Below are positions 5,537 to 12,215 of a stretch of 14,502 bases of DNA, in pieces. Under the pieces are notes generated by a model. That model was not told where the DNA came from. It made no database searches and was given only the letters and a program-made list of their open reading frames with translations. The stretch is from an uncultured Anaerococcus sp. (GTDB lineage: Bacteria > Bacillota > Clostridia > Tissierellales > Peptoniphilaceae). Position 1 is the first letter of the stretch. The number at the start of each line of letters is the position of its first letter. Location of the stretch: assembly GCF_943912825.1 (NCBI RefSeq), contig NZ_CALTUX010000041.1:1-14502 (forward strand). The letters are read 5' to 3'. Both the position numbers and the translations under genes were made by a program.

Positions 5537-6655
5537 TTGGGATTTACACTATTTTTTTGCCTAGAGCTTTTGATGTTCATTTGCTTTAGCCTTATAAAAT
5601 TTAATAAAAAATATCAAAAAAATCTGGCAATCTCTGCTATGTTTGGCCTTATGCTGATTTTTTCGGCCATAAGGGGATCTGGAGATGCTGATTATTACAA
5701 TTACTTATGGTTTGCCAAGGATATTGGGACAGATGCGACCAAGCTTTTTGATTCCCACTATCCAGTCGAGTTTTCCTTTAGGATGACAGCCTTTATAGTC
5801 AATCTTTTAGGCCTATCTCGCCAATGGGTCATAGCTTTTATGAATCTTTTATCAATTGGTCCAATAACTTATGTGGTAACCAAAAAGTCGAAGATGCCCT
5901 TCTTATCTGCCCTTATTTTCATGCAGACATTTTTGCAATTTGATATGCAAACATCAAGGACAGCTACAGCAATTGGCCTTGGAGTCCTATCCATATATCT
6001 AATGACAGAGGAGAAAAATATCTTAAGCCTCTTGGCCTTTTTGTGGGCCTATAGTTTCCATAAGTCAGCCGTGATTTTATTGCCATTTTTGATATATCTT
6101 AAGTTTGACTTATCAAATCTGACCAAATCAATTATTGTAGGTCTAAGCCTTGTGGTGTCGGTATTCTCTAAAATTTTATTTGGAATAATGGCCAAAGTTT
6201 TGGGGGCTGTGGGTCTTTCTAGAATGGCGACAAAGATTATAAATTACACTTTCGAGGGACAATTTGCCTATGCCATGAAGCTTTATGACCCGAGGATTAT
6301 TTTCGCCCTGGCCCTCTTTGTCATGACTATAATGTATTTTGATAAGGGGACTTTTAAGAAAAATACTATTGAAAGTGCGGCAGTAAAGGCTGTATTTTAC
6401 GGGCTTGTGGTTGTCCTAGTCTTTAGATCATCAACAGCCATAGCCTTTAGATTTAGCTCGTTTTTTACAGTCATGCAGATATTTTTGATTCCGCTTTTAA
6501 TAAAGGAAGTAAAGGAAAAAGATAGCTTGGCAGTCTTTATGCTAATTTTGGCAGTCCTTGTATTTGTCTTGCCATACGCTGTTTATATAGCAGTAGACGC
6601 ACCGCCATATGACTTCTTTTTTACTAATCATATGGCTATTAATTCATTACGATAG
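5537..6655 (+). CDS. EpsG-family polysaccharide polymerase (Wzy-like)
   Basis: This is a 372-residue polytopic membrane protein with about ten hydrophobic segments, matching the EpsG family of exopolysaccharide polymerases. Landmarks are AIRGSGDADYYNY (44-56), which corresponds to the R-G-x-x-D-x-x-x-Y loop; QTSRTATAIGL (138-148) with R141; FHKSA (174-178) with H175; and RFSSFF (305-310). These proteins are thought to join repeat units on a lipid carrier at the outer face of the membrane. The start is TTG, supported by GAGAGG six bases upstream and by a promoter ending at 5515; no in-frame ATG gives a complete first helix. The next gene encodes a Wzz-like chain-length protein, the usual partner. 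No priming transferase, flippase or other polymer glycosyltransferase lies in the same operon, so the substrate must be made elsewhere. Confidence 0.82.
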   Translation: MGFTLFFCLELLMFICFSLIKFNKKYQKNLAISAMFGLMLIFSAIRGSGDADYYNYLWFAKDIGTDATKLFDSHYPVEFSFRMTAFIVNLLGLSRQWVIAFMNLLSIGPITYVVTKKSKMPFLSALIFMQTFLQFDMQTSRTATAIGLGVLSIYLMTEEKNILSLLAFLWAYSFHKSAVILLPFLIYLKFDLSNLTKSIIVGLSLVVSVFSKILFGIMAKVLGAVGLSRMATKIINYTFEGQFAYAMKLYDPRIIFALALFVMTIMYFDKGTFKKNTIESAAVKAVFYGLVVVLVFRSSTAIAFRFSSFFTVMQIFLIPLLIKEVKEKDSLAVFMLILAVLVFVLPYAVYIAVDAPPYDFFFTNHMAINSLR

Positions 6656-6673
6656 AAAAATGAAAGGTATAAC

Positions 6674-7759
6674 ATGAGAAAAGTTACAACATATCAATTA
6701 ATTGAAGGGATTAAGAGGAATTTGCTTCTGCTTATTATCCCAGCTATATTATTTTTTGGCCTGGTTTTGGGCCTTGGTATCCATAAAAATGGAGGGACTT
6801 ATGAGGCTTCAGCTGTTTTGATTTCTGCAGCTGAGGAGGGAGAAGAAGTTTCTTATAACAAGCTTGTCTTAAATGAAAAGCTTGCTAATATTTATATGGA
6901 AATTTTGAAATCACCTGACCTTTATCAAAAGGTAGCCGATGCACTTGAAGTGGGAGGGTCTGATTTAACCTATAAGGATGTGATGGCAAGGGCTGATTAT
7001 GAGGTAAATCCACAGGCTGGGCTTATTTCCTTTACCTATAAGGACGATGATAAAAAAAGGGCTGCTGATAGCCTTAAGTCTATTTGTGAAAATTTTAAGC
7101 TAATGGCTAAAGACTACCTAAATGCAGATAACTTTGCCTACCTACATGGGGTTTTGGTAAATAAGGCATCAAAGACAAAGACCTATATTTTTTCTGTGGC
7201 AGCTGGTCTTGCTGGCTTGTTTTTGGGGCTTATTATCATAATTATTAAGACCCTTATGTCTGATAGGATAGCAAGTTTTGATGATTTGGATGAGCTTTCT
7301 TATCCTGTCCTTGGCAAAAGTGATGAGCTTATAAAAATTAAGGCAAAGCTTGCTTATAAATACAAAGAGGGAGTCATTGGCCTTGCTAGTCTTGTGAAGG
7401 ATTCTAGTGATTTTGCAGAAAATCTTGCTAAAGACCTTGCCAAAAACAAGAAGCTTTTACTTATATCTAACAAAGAAAAGGCCAATGAGGAAAATTTTGC
7501 TTATAAGAATTTAGGAGAAAATCCTTATCAAATCATGGATACGGATGAATTTGCTGGGGATATAGGAAATTATAAAAAAGAATATGACTATGTGATAATC
7601 GATGAAAAGGACGAAAAGGAAAGCTTTCTTGCAGCTGGCTTTGAAGATGTGAAAGTGATCCTTGTGGATAATAAAACAAGAAAATCTGACCTAGATAAGC
7701 TTATAAGAGATTTGAAAGATTTGGGTCTTGCTGAGATTGGGGTGGTCTATTATCAATAA
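6674..7759 (+). CDS. Wzz/YveK-like chain-length protein with a degenerate tyrosine-kinase-like C-terminus
   Basis: This is a 361-residue protein. Residues 1-195 have the layout of a polysaccharide co-polymerase: transmembrane helix at about 16-36, extracytoplasmic alpha/beta domain, and second helix at about 171-192. Residues 200-361 are cytoplasmic and look like a shrunken BY-kinase (CpsD/CapB) fold. KKLLLISNKEKANEENFAYKNL (259-280) sits where the Walker A segment belongs but has no GKST. YDYVIIDEKDEKE (304-316) sits where the Walker B DYVIIDTPP belongs. VKVILVDNKTRKSDLDKLI (326-344) matches the strand and helix that usually follow. There is no C-terminal Tyr cluster; only two Tyr precede the last Gln. 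Nucleotide binding is therefore unlikely. The fold assignment of the C-terminus is by eye. It would set chain length for the EpsG-type polymerase just upstream. AAAGG at 6663-6667 supports the ATG. Confidence 0.75.
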   Translation: MRKVTTYQLIEGIKRNLLLLIIPAILFFGLVLGLGIHKNGGTYEASAVLISAAEEGEEVSYNKLVLNEKLANIYMEILKSPDLYQKVADALEVGGSDLTYKDVMARADYEVNPQAGLISFTYKDDDKKRAADSLKSICENFKLMAKDYLNADNFAYLHGVLVNKASKTKTYIFSVAAGLAGLFLGLIIIIIKTLMSDRIASFDDLDELSYPVLGKSDELIKIKAKLAYKYKEGVIGLASLVKDSSDFAENLAKDLAKNKKLLLISNKEKANEENFAYKNLGENPYQIMDTDEFAGDIGNYKKEYDYVIIDEKDEKESFLAAGFEDVKVILVDNKTRKSDLDKLIRDLKDLGLAEIGVVYYQ

Positions 7760-8069
7760 ATTAGTGGTACTTGCCCTAATGATAATCCTTGCAGGATGCG
7801 GGAAGAATGAGATTCCTTATAAGGGTATAGATATTGAGGAAAGGCCAAGTACTGGCCTTAAGGTCAAAAAAGAAATATCTGTAGGCCTTGATTATATGGT
7901 AAGGCAAGAAGCTGAAATTTATTCTGATAAGGATGAAAAGACTGCCTTTGACAAAATCCTCAAAGATAGCGTAGTAAGGGTAATCTTGGAAGAGGAAGAT
8001 GGTTTTGTTTATGTAAGTCTTGCTGGGCAAAATTTCTATATAAGAGCTGATAAACTTAAGGAAATCTAG
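7728..8069 (+). CDS. Small SH3-like lipoprotein of the EpsG-Wzz operon
   Basis: This is a predicted lipoprotein of about 105-113 residues. The hydrophobic run NKLVVLALMIILAGC ends in a lipobox (L-A-G-C), so the mature protein would begin at that Cys and be tethered outside the membrane. The mature part ends in a segment resembling a bacterial SH3 domain (RQEAEIYSDKDEKTAFDKIL, then VVRVILEEEDGFVYVSLAGQNFYIRADKL), a fold that often binds cell-wall peptides. The start is unclear. The given TTG and another at 7737 lack good ribosome sites and add residues before the signal peptide. A rare ATT (7749) or ATC (7752) start after GGGGTGG (7739-7745) would give the neatest lipoprotein signal. It overlaps the Wzz-like gene, so coupling is likely. 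Function unknown; possibly attaches the polymer machinery to the wall. Confidence 0.72.
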   Translation: MLRLGWSIINKLVVLALMIILAGCGKNEIPYKGIDIEERPSTGLKVKKEISVGLDYMVRQEAEIYSDKDEKTAFDKILKDSVVRVILEEEDGFVYVSLAGQNFYIRADKLKEI

Positions 8070-8139
8070 GATTTGATTTTCATTTTTCTTTCCTTCTGGT
8101 TAAGTAAAAAAGCGTTGTGCAATTAGCTAGGAGGAAATT

Positions 8140-8613
8140 TTGGATACTGCATCATTACTTATTTTATCTGTTGGCCTATGCTTTGGATTTTTCCAAGCCC
8201 TTATGCCTGTCATTGGCCTTACTTTGGGGAGGAATTTTGCCGAAGAAATTAGGGCTATAGACCACTGGAATGCCTTTTTCTTGCTTTTAATCTTGGGCAT
8301 CCAAATGATTAAGGAATCAAGAGAAGAATATTGTGAATTAAATTATGGCTTTGACTTTTTATCCCTAGCCAAGATGGGGATAGCTACATCAATTGATGCC
8401 CTGGCAGTGGGTGTGGGCCTTGCCTTTTTAAATATTGATATAGTAAAGTCAGCATCAACTATTGGAATAATCACTGCAATCTTATCTGTAATTGGTTTTA
8501 AGATTGGATCAAAACTCGGCCTTAGGTCTAAGCAAATGGCAGAACTTACAGGCGGTCTTATCCTGATTGGCCTAGGAGTTAAAATTTTAATAGAACATTT
8601 GTTTTTCCATTAG
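8140..8613 (+). CDS. mntP: Putative manganese efflux pump MntP, lacking the first helix
   Basis: This is a 157-residue MntP-family membrane protein. Clear family matches are GLCFGFFQALMPVIG (12-26), HWNAFFLLLILG (42-53), IATSIDALAVGVGLAFL (81-97, with the conserved Asp at D86) and the C-terminal ELTGGLILIGLGVKILIEH (135-153). Typical MntP has about 180-190 residues and six helices, and starts with a helix carrying a second conserved Asp (MDAF in E. coli). Here the protein begins at what should be helix 2, and about 35 residues are missing. The start is TTG with a strong AGGAGG at 8129-8134. The 70 bases upstream do not encode the missing helix in any frame I read. It is either a shortened functional variant or an N-terminally deleted remnant. 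Export of Mn2+ is the family function. Confidence 0.8.
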   Translation: MDTASLLILSVGLCFGFFQALMPVIGLTLGRNFAEEIRAIDHWNAFFLLLILGIQMIKESREEYCELNYGFDFLSLAKMGIATSIDALAVGVGLAFLNIDIVKSASTIGIITAILSVIGFKIGSKLGLRSKQMAELTGGLILIGLGVKILIEHLFFH

Positions 8614-8630
8614 TATCTTTGCATACTAAT
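8609..8630. other. Perfect hairpin over the mntP stop codon
   Basis: ATTAGTAT (8609-8616) and ATACTAAT (8623-8630) form an 8-bp stem over CTTTGC. It is followed by an A-run, not T, on the plus strand, and there is no T-run on the minus side, so it is not a standard terminator. It overlaps the -35 of the next promoter and could be an operator or a 3'-end stabiliser. Confidence 0.4.
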
Positions 8631-8645
8631 AAAAAACTGTATAAT
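8618..8645 (+). promoter_or_regulatory. Promoter of the thiT riboswitch transcript
   Basis: TATAAT at 8640-8645 is preceded at 16 bp by TTTGCA (8618-8623), a four-of-six -35. Transcription would start near 8652, exactly at the 5' edge of the TPP aptamer. Confidence 0.65.
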
Positions 8646-8651
8646 ATTTAT

Positions 8652-8772
8652 ATCACTAGGGGTGCTGAGTTTTACTCGGCTGAGATCATACCCTTAACCT
8701 GATCCAGGTAATGCTGGCGGAGGTAAGTGCTTTATACCTCTAGCAAGTATTGTGTAAAGGAGGTATTTTTTT
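8652..8772 (+). ncRNA. TPP (THI-box) riboswitch with SD-sequestering expression platform
   Basis: The aptamer at about 8652-8731 shows the conserved landmarks in order: CACTAGGGGTGC, GCTGAGA, ACCCTTAACCTGATC, then GTAATGCTGGCGGAGGTAAGTG. CACT (8654-8657) and AGTG (8726-8729) close P1. The platform contains ATACCTC (8734-8740), which has two exclusive partners: GAGGTA inside the aptamer (8720-8725), or GAGGTAT (8760-8766), which is the Shine-Dalgarno itself followed by seven T. When TPP holds the aptamer, the second pairing would hide the ribosome site and also create a weak terminator-like hairpin. When free, the first pairing would expose it. The aptamer is certain; the switching model is inferred from complementarity. 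Confidence 0.93.
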
Positions 8773-9324
8773 ATGAAGAAAAATTGGTCAGTAAAGATGT
8801 TGACAGAAGCAGGAATTATGATTGCCTTATCTTTTATCTTAGGCAGAATTAAGTTATTTTCTATGCCACAAGGTGGTTCAGTAACAGCAGGCCAAATGAT
8901 TCCCCTTATTATATTTGCAATTAGATATGGGGCAGGCCCAGGTATCCTTGTAGGTGCTGTATATGGAGTTTTAGATATGCTTTTAGGTGGTTCAATCTAT
9001 CACCCAATTCAAGCCTTTCTTGACTATCCATTAGCCTTTGGTGCTTTGGGACTTGTAGGATTTTTCTCAGAATCATTTAACCAAAGACACGAACTTAGAC
9101 CAGTTCTTTTTGGAACATTCTTAGGCGTATTTGCAAGATTTGTCTGCCACGTCCTAACAGGGGTCATTTATTTTGGATCCTATGCTCCAGAAGGACAAAA
9201 TGTTTGGGCTTATTCAATAGCCTACAACGGAACCTTTCTAGGTGTTGAATTTATAATAACAGTAATAATAATCCTATTGCTAAAGAAATTCATCACAAGA
9301 GATATGGCGAAATTAAAGTATTAA
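8773..9324 (+). CDS. thiT: ThiT, thiamine-binding S component of an ECF transporter
   Basis: This 183-residue, six-helix membrane protein has the length of Lactococcus ThiT (about 182). Family signatures are LFSMPQGGSVTAGQMIPL (28-45), YGVLDMLLGG (64-73), HPIQAFLDYPLAF (77-89) and GQNVWAYSIAYNGTFLG (141-157). The W, Y and N of the last motif and the acidic LDYP region correspond to thiamine-binding positions in the family. It captures thiamine outside the cell and needs the shared EcfA/EcfA'/EcfT module, which is not in this window. AAGGAGGT (8757-8764) lies nine bases before the ATG and is the element sequestered by the TPP riboswitch, so thiamine pyrophosphate should repress uptake. It is a single-gene transcription unit ending in a bidirectional terminator. 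Confidence 0.95.
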   Translation: MKKNWSVKMLTEAGIMIALSFILGRIKLFSMPQGGSVTAGQMIPLIIFAIRYGAGPGILVGAVYGVLDMLLGGSIYHPIQAFLDYPLAFGALGLVGFFSESFNQRHELRPVLFGTFLGVFARFVCHVLTGVIYFGSYAPEGQNVWAYSIAYNGTFLGVEFIITVIIILLLKKFITRDMAKLKY

Positions 9325-9352
9325 AAAACAGGGATTTTGTGGTCCCTGTTTT
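9323..9352. terminator. Bidirectional terminator between thiT and the convergent permease
   Basis: AAAACAGGGA (9325-9334) and TCCCTGTTTT (9343-9352) make a perfect 10-bp stem over an 8-nt loop. The plus strand ends in TTTT. The minus strand gives a six-T run at 9328-9323. It separates two converging genes. Confidence 0.88.
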
Positions 9353-9358
9353 ATTATG

Positions 9359-10969
9359 CTAAGATTTCAACCTAAAGGTCTTAGGTCCAATTTTTAAAAT
9401 CAAAATGCTAGTTATGATTGTAAATAATAGAATAAAGATAGATGAGCCGATAACTAGGATTGGGGTCTTTATTCCGCTAGTAAATCTTATGGCATTGAAG
9501 CAAAAGATATAAACGACCATGTCTATTGCGCCTGATATCTTGCCAACCTTGGCTCCTTCAGCATTAAAGGGCTGGAAGAGGTAATATTGGGCAAGGGGCA
9601 GGCTTGTAAAAAATACTCCCGCCAAAAGTATATAGGCTATAGCTTCTAGGGCAAAGATATAATCAGTCCTGTTAAGCCTTAAAAATACGCCAACAAGGCC
9701 AAGTACATAAACTATGGCAGGGATAGCATTTATTTTTAAAAGGGAGATAAGCCTTGCCCTGTACATAGTAAGAAGGTTTGAAGCCTGTCTATAAAAGCCA
9801 TAAGGGATAAGGCCTTGGTCACAATTTATAAAAAATGCTGTTAGGATATTATCCTGCTTGCAAAGCATGTAAGTAGCAAGAGGGACCAAGATTACCAGCA
9901 TTTCAACAAGGTCGCCCTTTATATTTTTCTCAAAAAATGGTAAAAAGCTTATTAAAATTGTAAGAAGGGCGGCAAGGATTCCTGACTTTATAAGGACAGG
10001 CTTAAGCAAAATCCTCCTGTGCCTTCTAAAAAATATATTATTGAGGTAGGCAAAGCCCTCGCCTTTTACCTTTTTATTATCAATATCCTTATCCTTAAGC
10101 TTGACACTTGCTGCCGGGCTTGCGTCGATTTCTTCCATTATATCGTCATATTCTCTGAGAGATTTTTCTATGATAAATCCGTACTTATTAAATTTTCTAA
10201 AATAATTTATAGCCATTAAAAATCCAAGGCCAGAGCTTATAAATACAAGGCCCAAGAAAATCTTATCTGAAAGTCCTTTAAAAAGCATGAGGTAGGTCAT
10301 TAGGAAAAAGACCAGGACCATGACTATCAATTGGAGAAGGCCATTTGTAAAGATGGACTTACCAAATCGTAGGTCAATTTCTAGCCAAAAGGCGGATGCT
10401 GCAATTTCTGTAAAATATATAGCCAGAGAAAATCCTAGACTTAGGAGAGGATTGACTTTTGCCATCAGATAGAGGGCAACCATTAGGACTATGGACCTTG
10501 TAAAAAACCTAACAAGCGGTGCAAAATAAAGCTTTGACTTTATTATTTCTTCTGGGCTAAAGCGGAAGTTTTGGTAATATTTTTTAAGATCAGTTAGGTC
10601 AGCTCCTACCAAATCTTTAAGTAGGGCCATAAGCCAATAAAGATAGAGCGGAATGAGCATTGAATAGGCCTTATCCCAGTATAGGGCCCTCTCATAGTCT
10701 GGCTTGAAAATTCCATAGGCCCAGCCCAAGATAACTCCTACAAAGATAGCTACAATCCCGAAGGATAATAGGGATTTGATAAGGCCTTTTATAAAGGTGA
10801 AAATTGGATAAAGGCTGTGGATTACTTGCTTAGGGCTTTCAAACTTATACTTATCTCCAAAATATTTCCCTATAAAGGGGATATGCCTAAATGCCCAAAT
10901 TATACCATTAAAGGCCTCTGATAATTCGATTTTTTGTCTTATAATGAACATTGACAAGTTTTTATTCAT
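9359..10969 (-). CDS. Large ABC transporter permease (about 12 helices)
   Basis: This is a 536-residue integral membrane protein with about 11-12 hydrophobic segments, including ones near 66-86, 102-118, 151-170, 175-197, 208-230, 236-256, 322-343, 350-369, 410-431, 440-458, 480-497 and 503-527. A charged cytoplasmic loop at about 262-320 (EYDDIMEEID, KLKDKDIDNKK, RRHRR) divides it into halves. It overlaps the preceding ABC ATPase gene by 8 bp, so the two encode one exporter. The length and split suggest a permease acting as a pseudo-dimer or full-length subunit; the arrangement recalls EcsA/EcsB but I cannot assign that family. The substrate is unknown. On the minus strand, AGGA lies a few bases before the ATG, supporting the start. 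Transcription ends at the bidirectional hairpin at 9323-9352. Confidence 0.8.
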   Translation of the reverse strand: MNKNLSMFIIRQKIELSEAFNGIIWAFRHIPFIGKYFGDKYKFESPKQVIHSLYPIFTFIKGLIKSLLSFGIVAIFVGVILGWAYGIFKPDYERALYWDKAYSMLIPLYLYWLMALLKDLVGADLTDLKKYYQNFRFSPEEIIKSKLYFAPLVRFFTRSIVLMVALYLMAKVNPLLSLGFSLAIYFTEIAASAFWLEIDLRFGKSIFTNGLLQLIVMVLVFFLMTYLMLFKGLSDKIFLGLVFISSGLGFLMAINYFRKFNKYGFIIEKSLREYDDIMEEIDASPAASVKLKDKDIDNKKVKGEGFAYLNNIFFRRHRRILLKPVLIKSGILAALLTILISFLPFFEKNIKGDLVEMLVILVPLATYMLCKQDNILTAFFINCDQGLIPYGFYRQASNLLTMYRARLISLLKINAIPAIVYVLGLVGVFLRLNRTDYIFALEAIAYILLAGVFFTSLPLAQYYLFQPFNAEGAKVGKISGAIDMVVYIFCFNAIRFTSGIKTPILVIGSSIFILLFTIITSILILKIGPKTFRLKS

Positions 10970-11705
10970 CTATCTTCCTCAATTCTTCATCAATCTTAAG
11001 AGATTCCTTTTCTCCAGAAAGGAGGTCGATAATCTTATCTTCAAAATCAGGATTATTTATGAGGTTTTCCTCGACCTTTTGGAGTTTTTTGTCAGATAAG
11101 AGGACGATCTCATCACATATATCCTTGGCCAGCTGGAGGATGTGGGTTAAGAAAATAATTATATGGTCAGCGTGGATTTCTCTTATAATTTTTTTCATCT
11201 CAAGCTGGACTACCACATCAAGGCTTGTAAGAGGCTCATCCATGAGGATTACCCTCGGTCTTAGGATCAAAAACATGAGCATCTGAATCTTATTTTTCAT
11301 GCCGGTAGAATAGCCTTGGATCAGCCTATGGGAATCTTCCATGTCAAAATCAACTAGGCCAAAGTACTCCTCAATTGTTTTGCTTGATTTGATATTTTCC
11401 TTATTGGCTTCTATAAAAAATTTGATAAATTCATAGCCAGTCAGAAATTTAGGAAGCTCTGGTTCAGCAACCATGAAAAATATATCCTTAAATTCTAACT
11501 TTCGCTTAATTCCATTTTCTTCTAAAAAGACCTCTCCAGTATCCTTATCAAGGCCATCAGTAATTAGCCTAAAAAGAGTGGTCTTACCTGATCCATTTCT
11601 TCCCAAAAGTGCGTAGATAATCCCCTTTTCAAAGGTGAAAGACGCATTATTTAAGACTTCTTTTTTGCCAAAGGACTTGGACAGGTTTTCTATAATTAAT
11701 TTCAT
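10962..11705 (-). CDS. ABC transporter ATP-binding protein (EcsA-like)
   Basis: This is a 247-residue ABC ATPase. Walker A is GRNGSGKTT (35-43), the signature is YSTGM (132-136) in place of LSGGQ, Walker B is VILMDEP (152-158), the D-loop is SLD (161-163), and the switch His is H188 in FLTHI. In the Q-loop region the segment reads MVAEPELP (78-85), with Glu (E81) where Gln is usual, about 40 residues after the Walker Lys. The C-terminal tail (215-247) is acidic and charged. The degenerate YSxGM signature is common in EcsA and bacitracin/antimicrobial exporters. It overlaps the permease gene by 8 bp and is divergent from the GntR gene, sharing a 150-bp control region. A minus-strand TATAAT (11743-11738) and GGGAGA ahead of the ATG suggest its own promoter. 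Confidence 0.88.
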   Translation of the reverse strand: MKLIIENLSKSFGKKEVLNNASFTFEKGIIYALLGRNGSGKTTLFRLITDGLDKDTGEVFLEENGIKRKLEFKDIFFMVAEPELPKFLTGYEFIKFFIEANKENIKSSKTIEEYFGLVDFDMEDSHRLIQGYSTGMKNKIQMLMFLILRPRVILMDEPLTSLDVVVQLEMKKIIREIHADHIIIFLTHILQLAKDICDEIVLLSDKKLQKVEENLINNPDFEDKIIDLLSGEKESLKIDEELRKIDE

Positions 11706-11737
11706 GATATTCTCCCTAATAAAATTCTTTGTTAATT

Positions 11738-11743
11738 ATTATA
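11738..11743 (-). promoter_or_regulatory. Possible -10 of the minus-strand ABC operon
   Basis: Read on the minus strand, this is a perfect TATAAT about 33 bases before the ATG at 11705. The region 16-17 bp upstream is only T-rich, so no clear -35 is visible. Confidence 0.4.
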
Positions 11744-11804
11744 CCTCACATAATTAGTAAAAAAATTATAAAAAAACTTGCGGCCATAAATTTAGGTGGT
11801 AAGA

Positions 11805-11834
11805 TTGTATTAAGATAATAATACAGTAGTACAA
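11805..11834. promoter_or_regulatory. Palindromic operator candidate for the YtrA-type regulator
   Basis: TGTATTA (11806-11812), a 6-nt spacer and TAATACA (11819-11825) form a perfect palindrome. A second right arm, TAGTACAA (11827-11834), matches TTGTATTA (11805-11812) in 7 of 8 positions, giving a wider version of the same dyad. The embedded GATAAT (11814-11819) is a possible -10 for the regulator operon, so binding would block it. Short palindromes of this kind in front of their own gene are usual for YtrA-type GntR repressors. The -35 is weak. Confidence 0.55.
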
Positions 11835-11855
11835 AATCAGAATCGAGGTGAGTAG

Positions 11856-12215
11856 ATGGATTTTGATGAAAGTAGACCAATTTACATCCAATTGGTAGAA
11901 GATTTTAAAATCAAGATATCAACTGGGGATTGGGAACCTGGGGCAAAGATTGACTCGGTAAGAAATCTTGCGACTGCCTATAAGGTCAATCCCAACACCA
12001 TCCAAAGGGCCCTGGCCGAGCTTGAAAGAGAAGGCCTTTGCGAAAGTCAGAGGACAGCTGGTAGGTTTGTAACAGAAGATGAGAAAAAAATAGCAAGGCT
12101 ATCAGATAGGGCTTTTAACAAGATAGCAGATGACTTTATAAGCGGCATGGAAAGCCTAAATATCAAAAAGAAAGAGGCTCTAAGAGAGCTTGATAAGTAT
12201 TGGGAGGAATTATGA
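11856..12215 (+). CDS. GntR-family transcriptional regulator, YtrA subfamily
   Basis: This 119-residue protein has an N-terminal GntR winged helix: RPIYIQLVEDFKIKISTGDWEPGAKIDSVRNLATAYKVNPNTIQRALAELEREGLCESQRTAGRF in outline, residues 7-71. It is followed by only about 45 residues of helix (78-119). That lack of an effector-binding domain defines the YtrA subfamily, which usually represses its own operon of ABC genes, often induced by cell-wall-active peptides. GAGGTG at 11845-11850 supports the ATG. It ends in an ATGA overlap with the ABC ATPase. A palindrome lies 30-50 bp upstream. It may also affect the divergent ABC operon across the shared spacer. The inducer is not deducible. Confidence 0.9.
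   Translation: MDFDESRPIYIQLVEDFKIKISTGDWEPGAKIDSVRNLATAYKVNPNTIQRALAELEREGLCESQRTAGRFVTEDEKKIARLSDRAFNKIADDFISGMESLNIKKKEALRELDKYWEEL

Noticed and set aside
7200..7759. Separate active BY-kinase gene
   Set aside because: The kinase-like region is continuous with the Wzz-like protein and lacks the nucleotide-binding loop, so it is treated as a degenerate domain.
8609..8630. Terminator after mntP
   Set aside because: The stem is perfect but AT-rich and followed by A rather than T. Listed as a hairpin only.
12200..12211. Upstream start for the YtrA-operon ATPase
   Set aside because: The ATG at 12212 has GGGAGG at proper spacing and an ATGA coupling with the regulator stop; the earlier start lies before that ribosome site.
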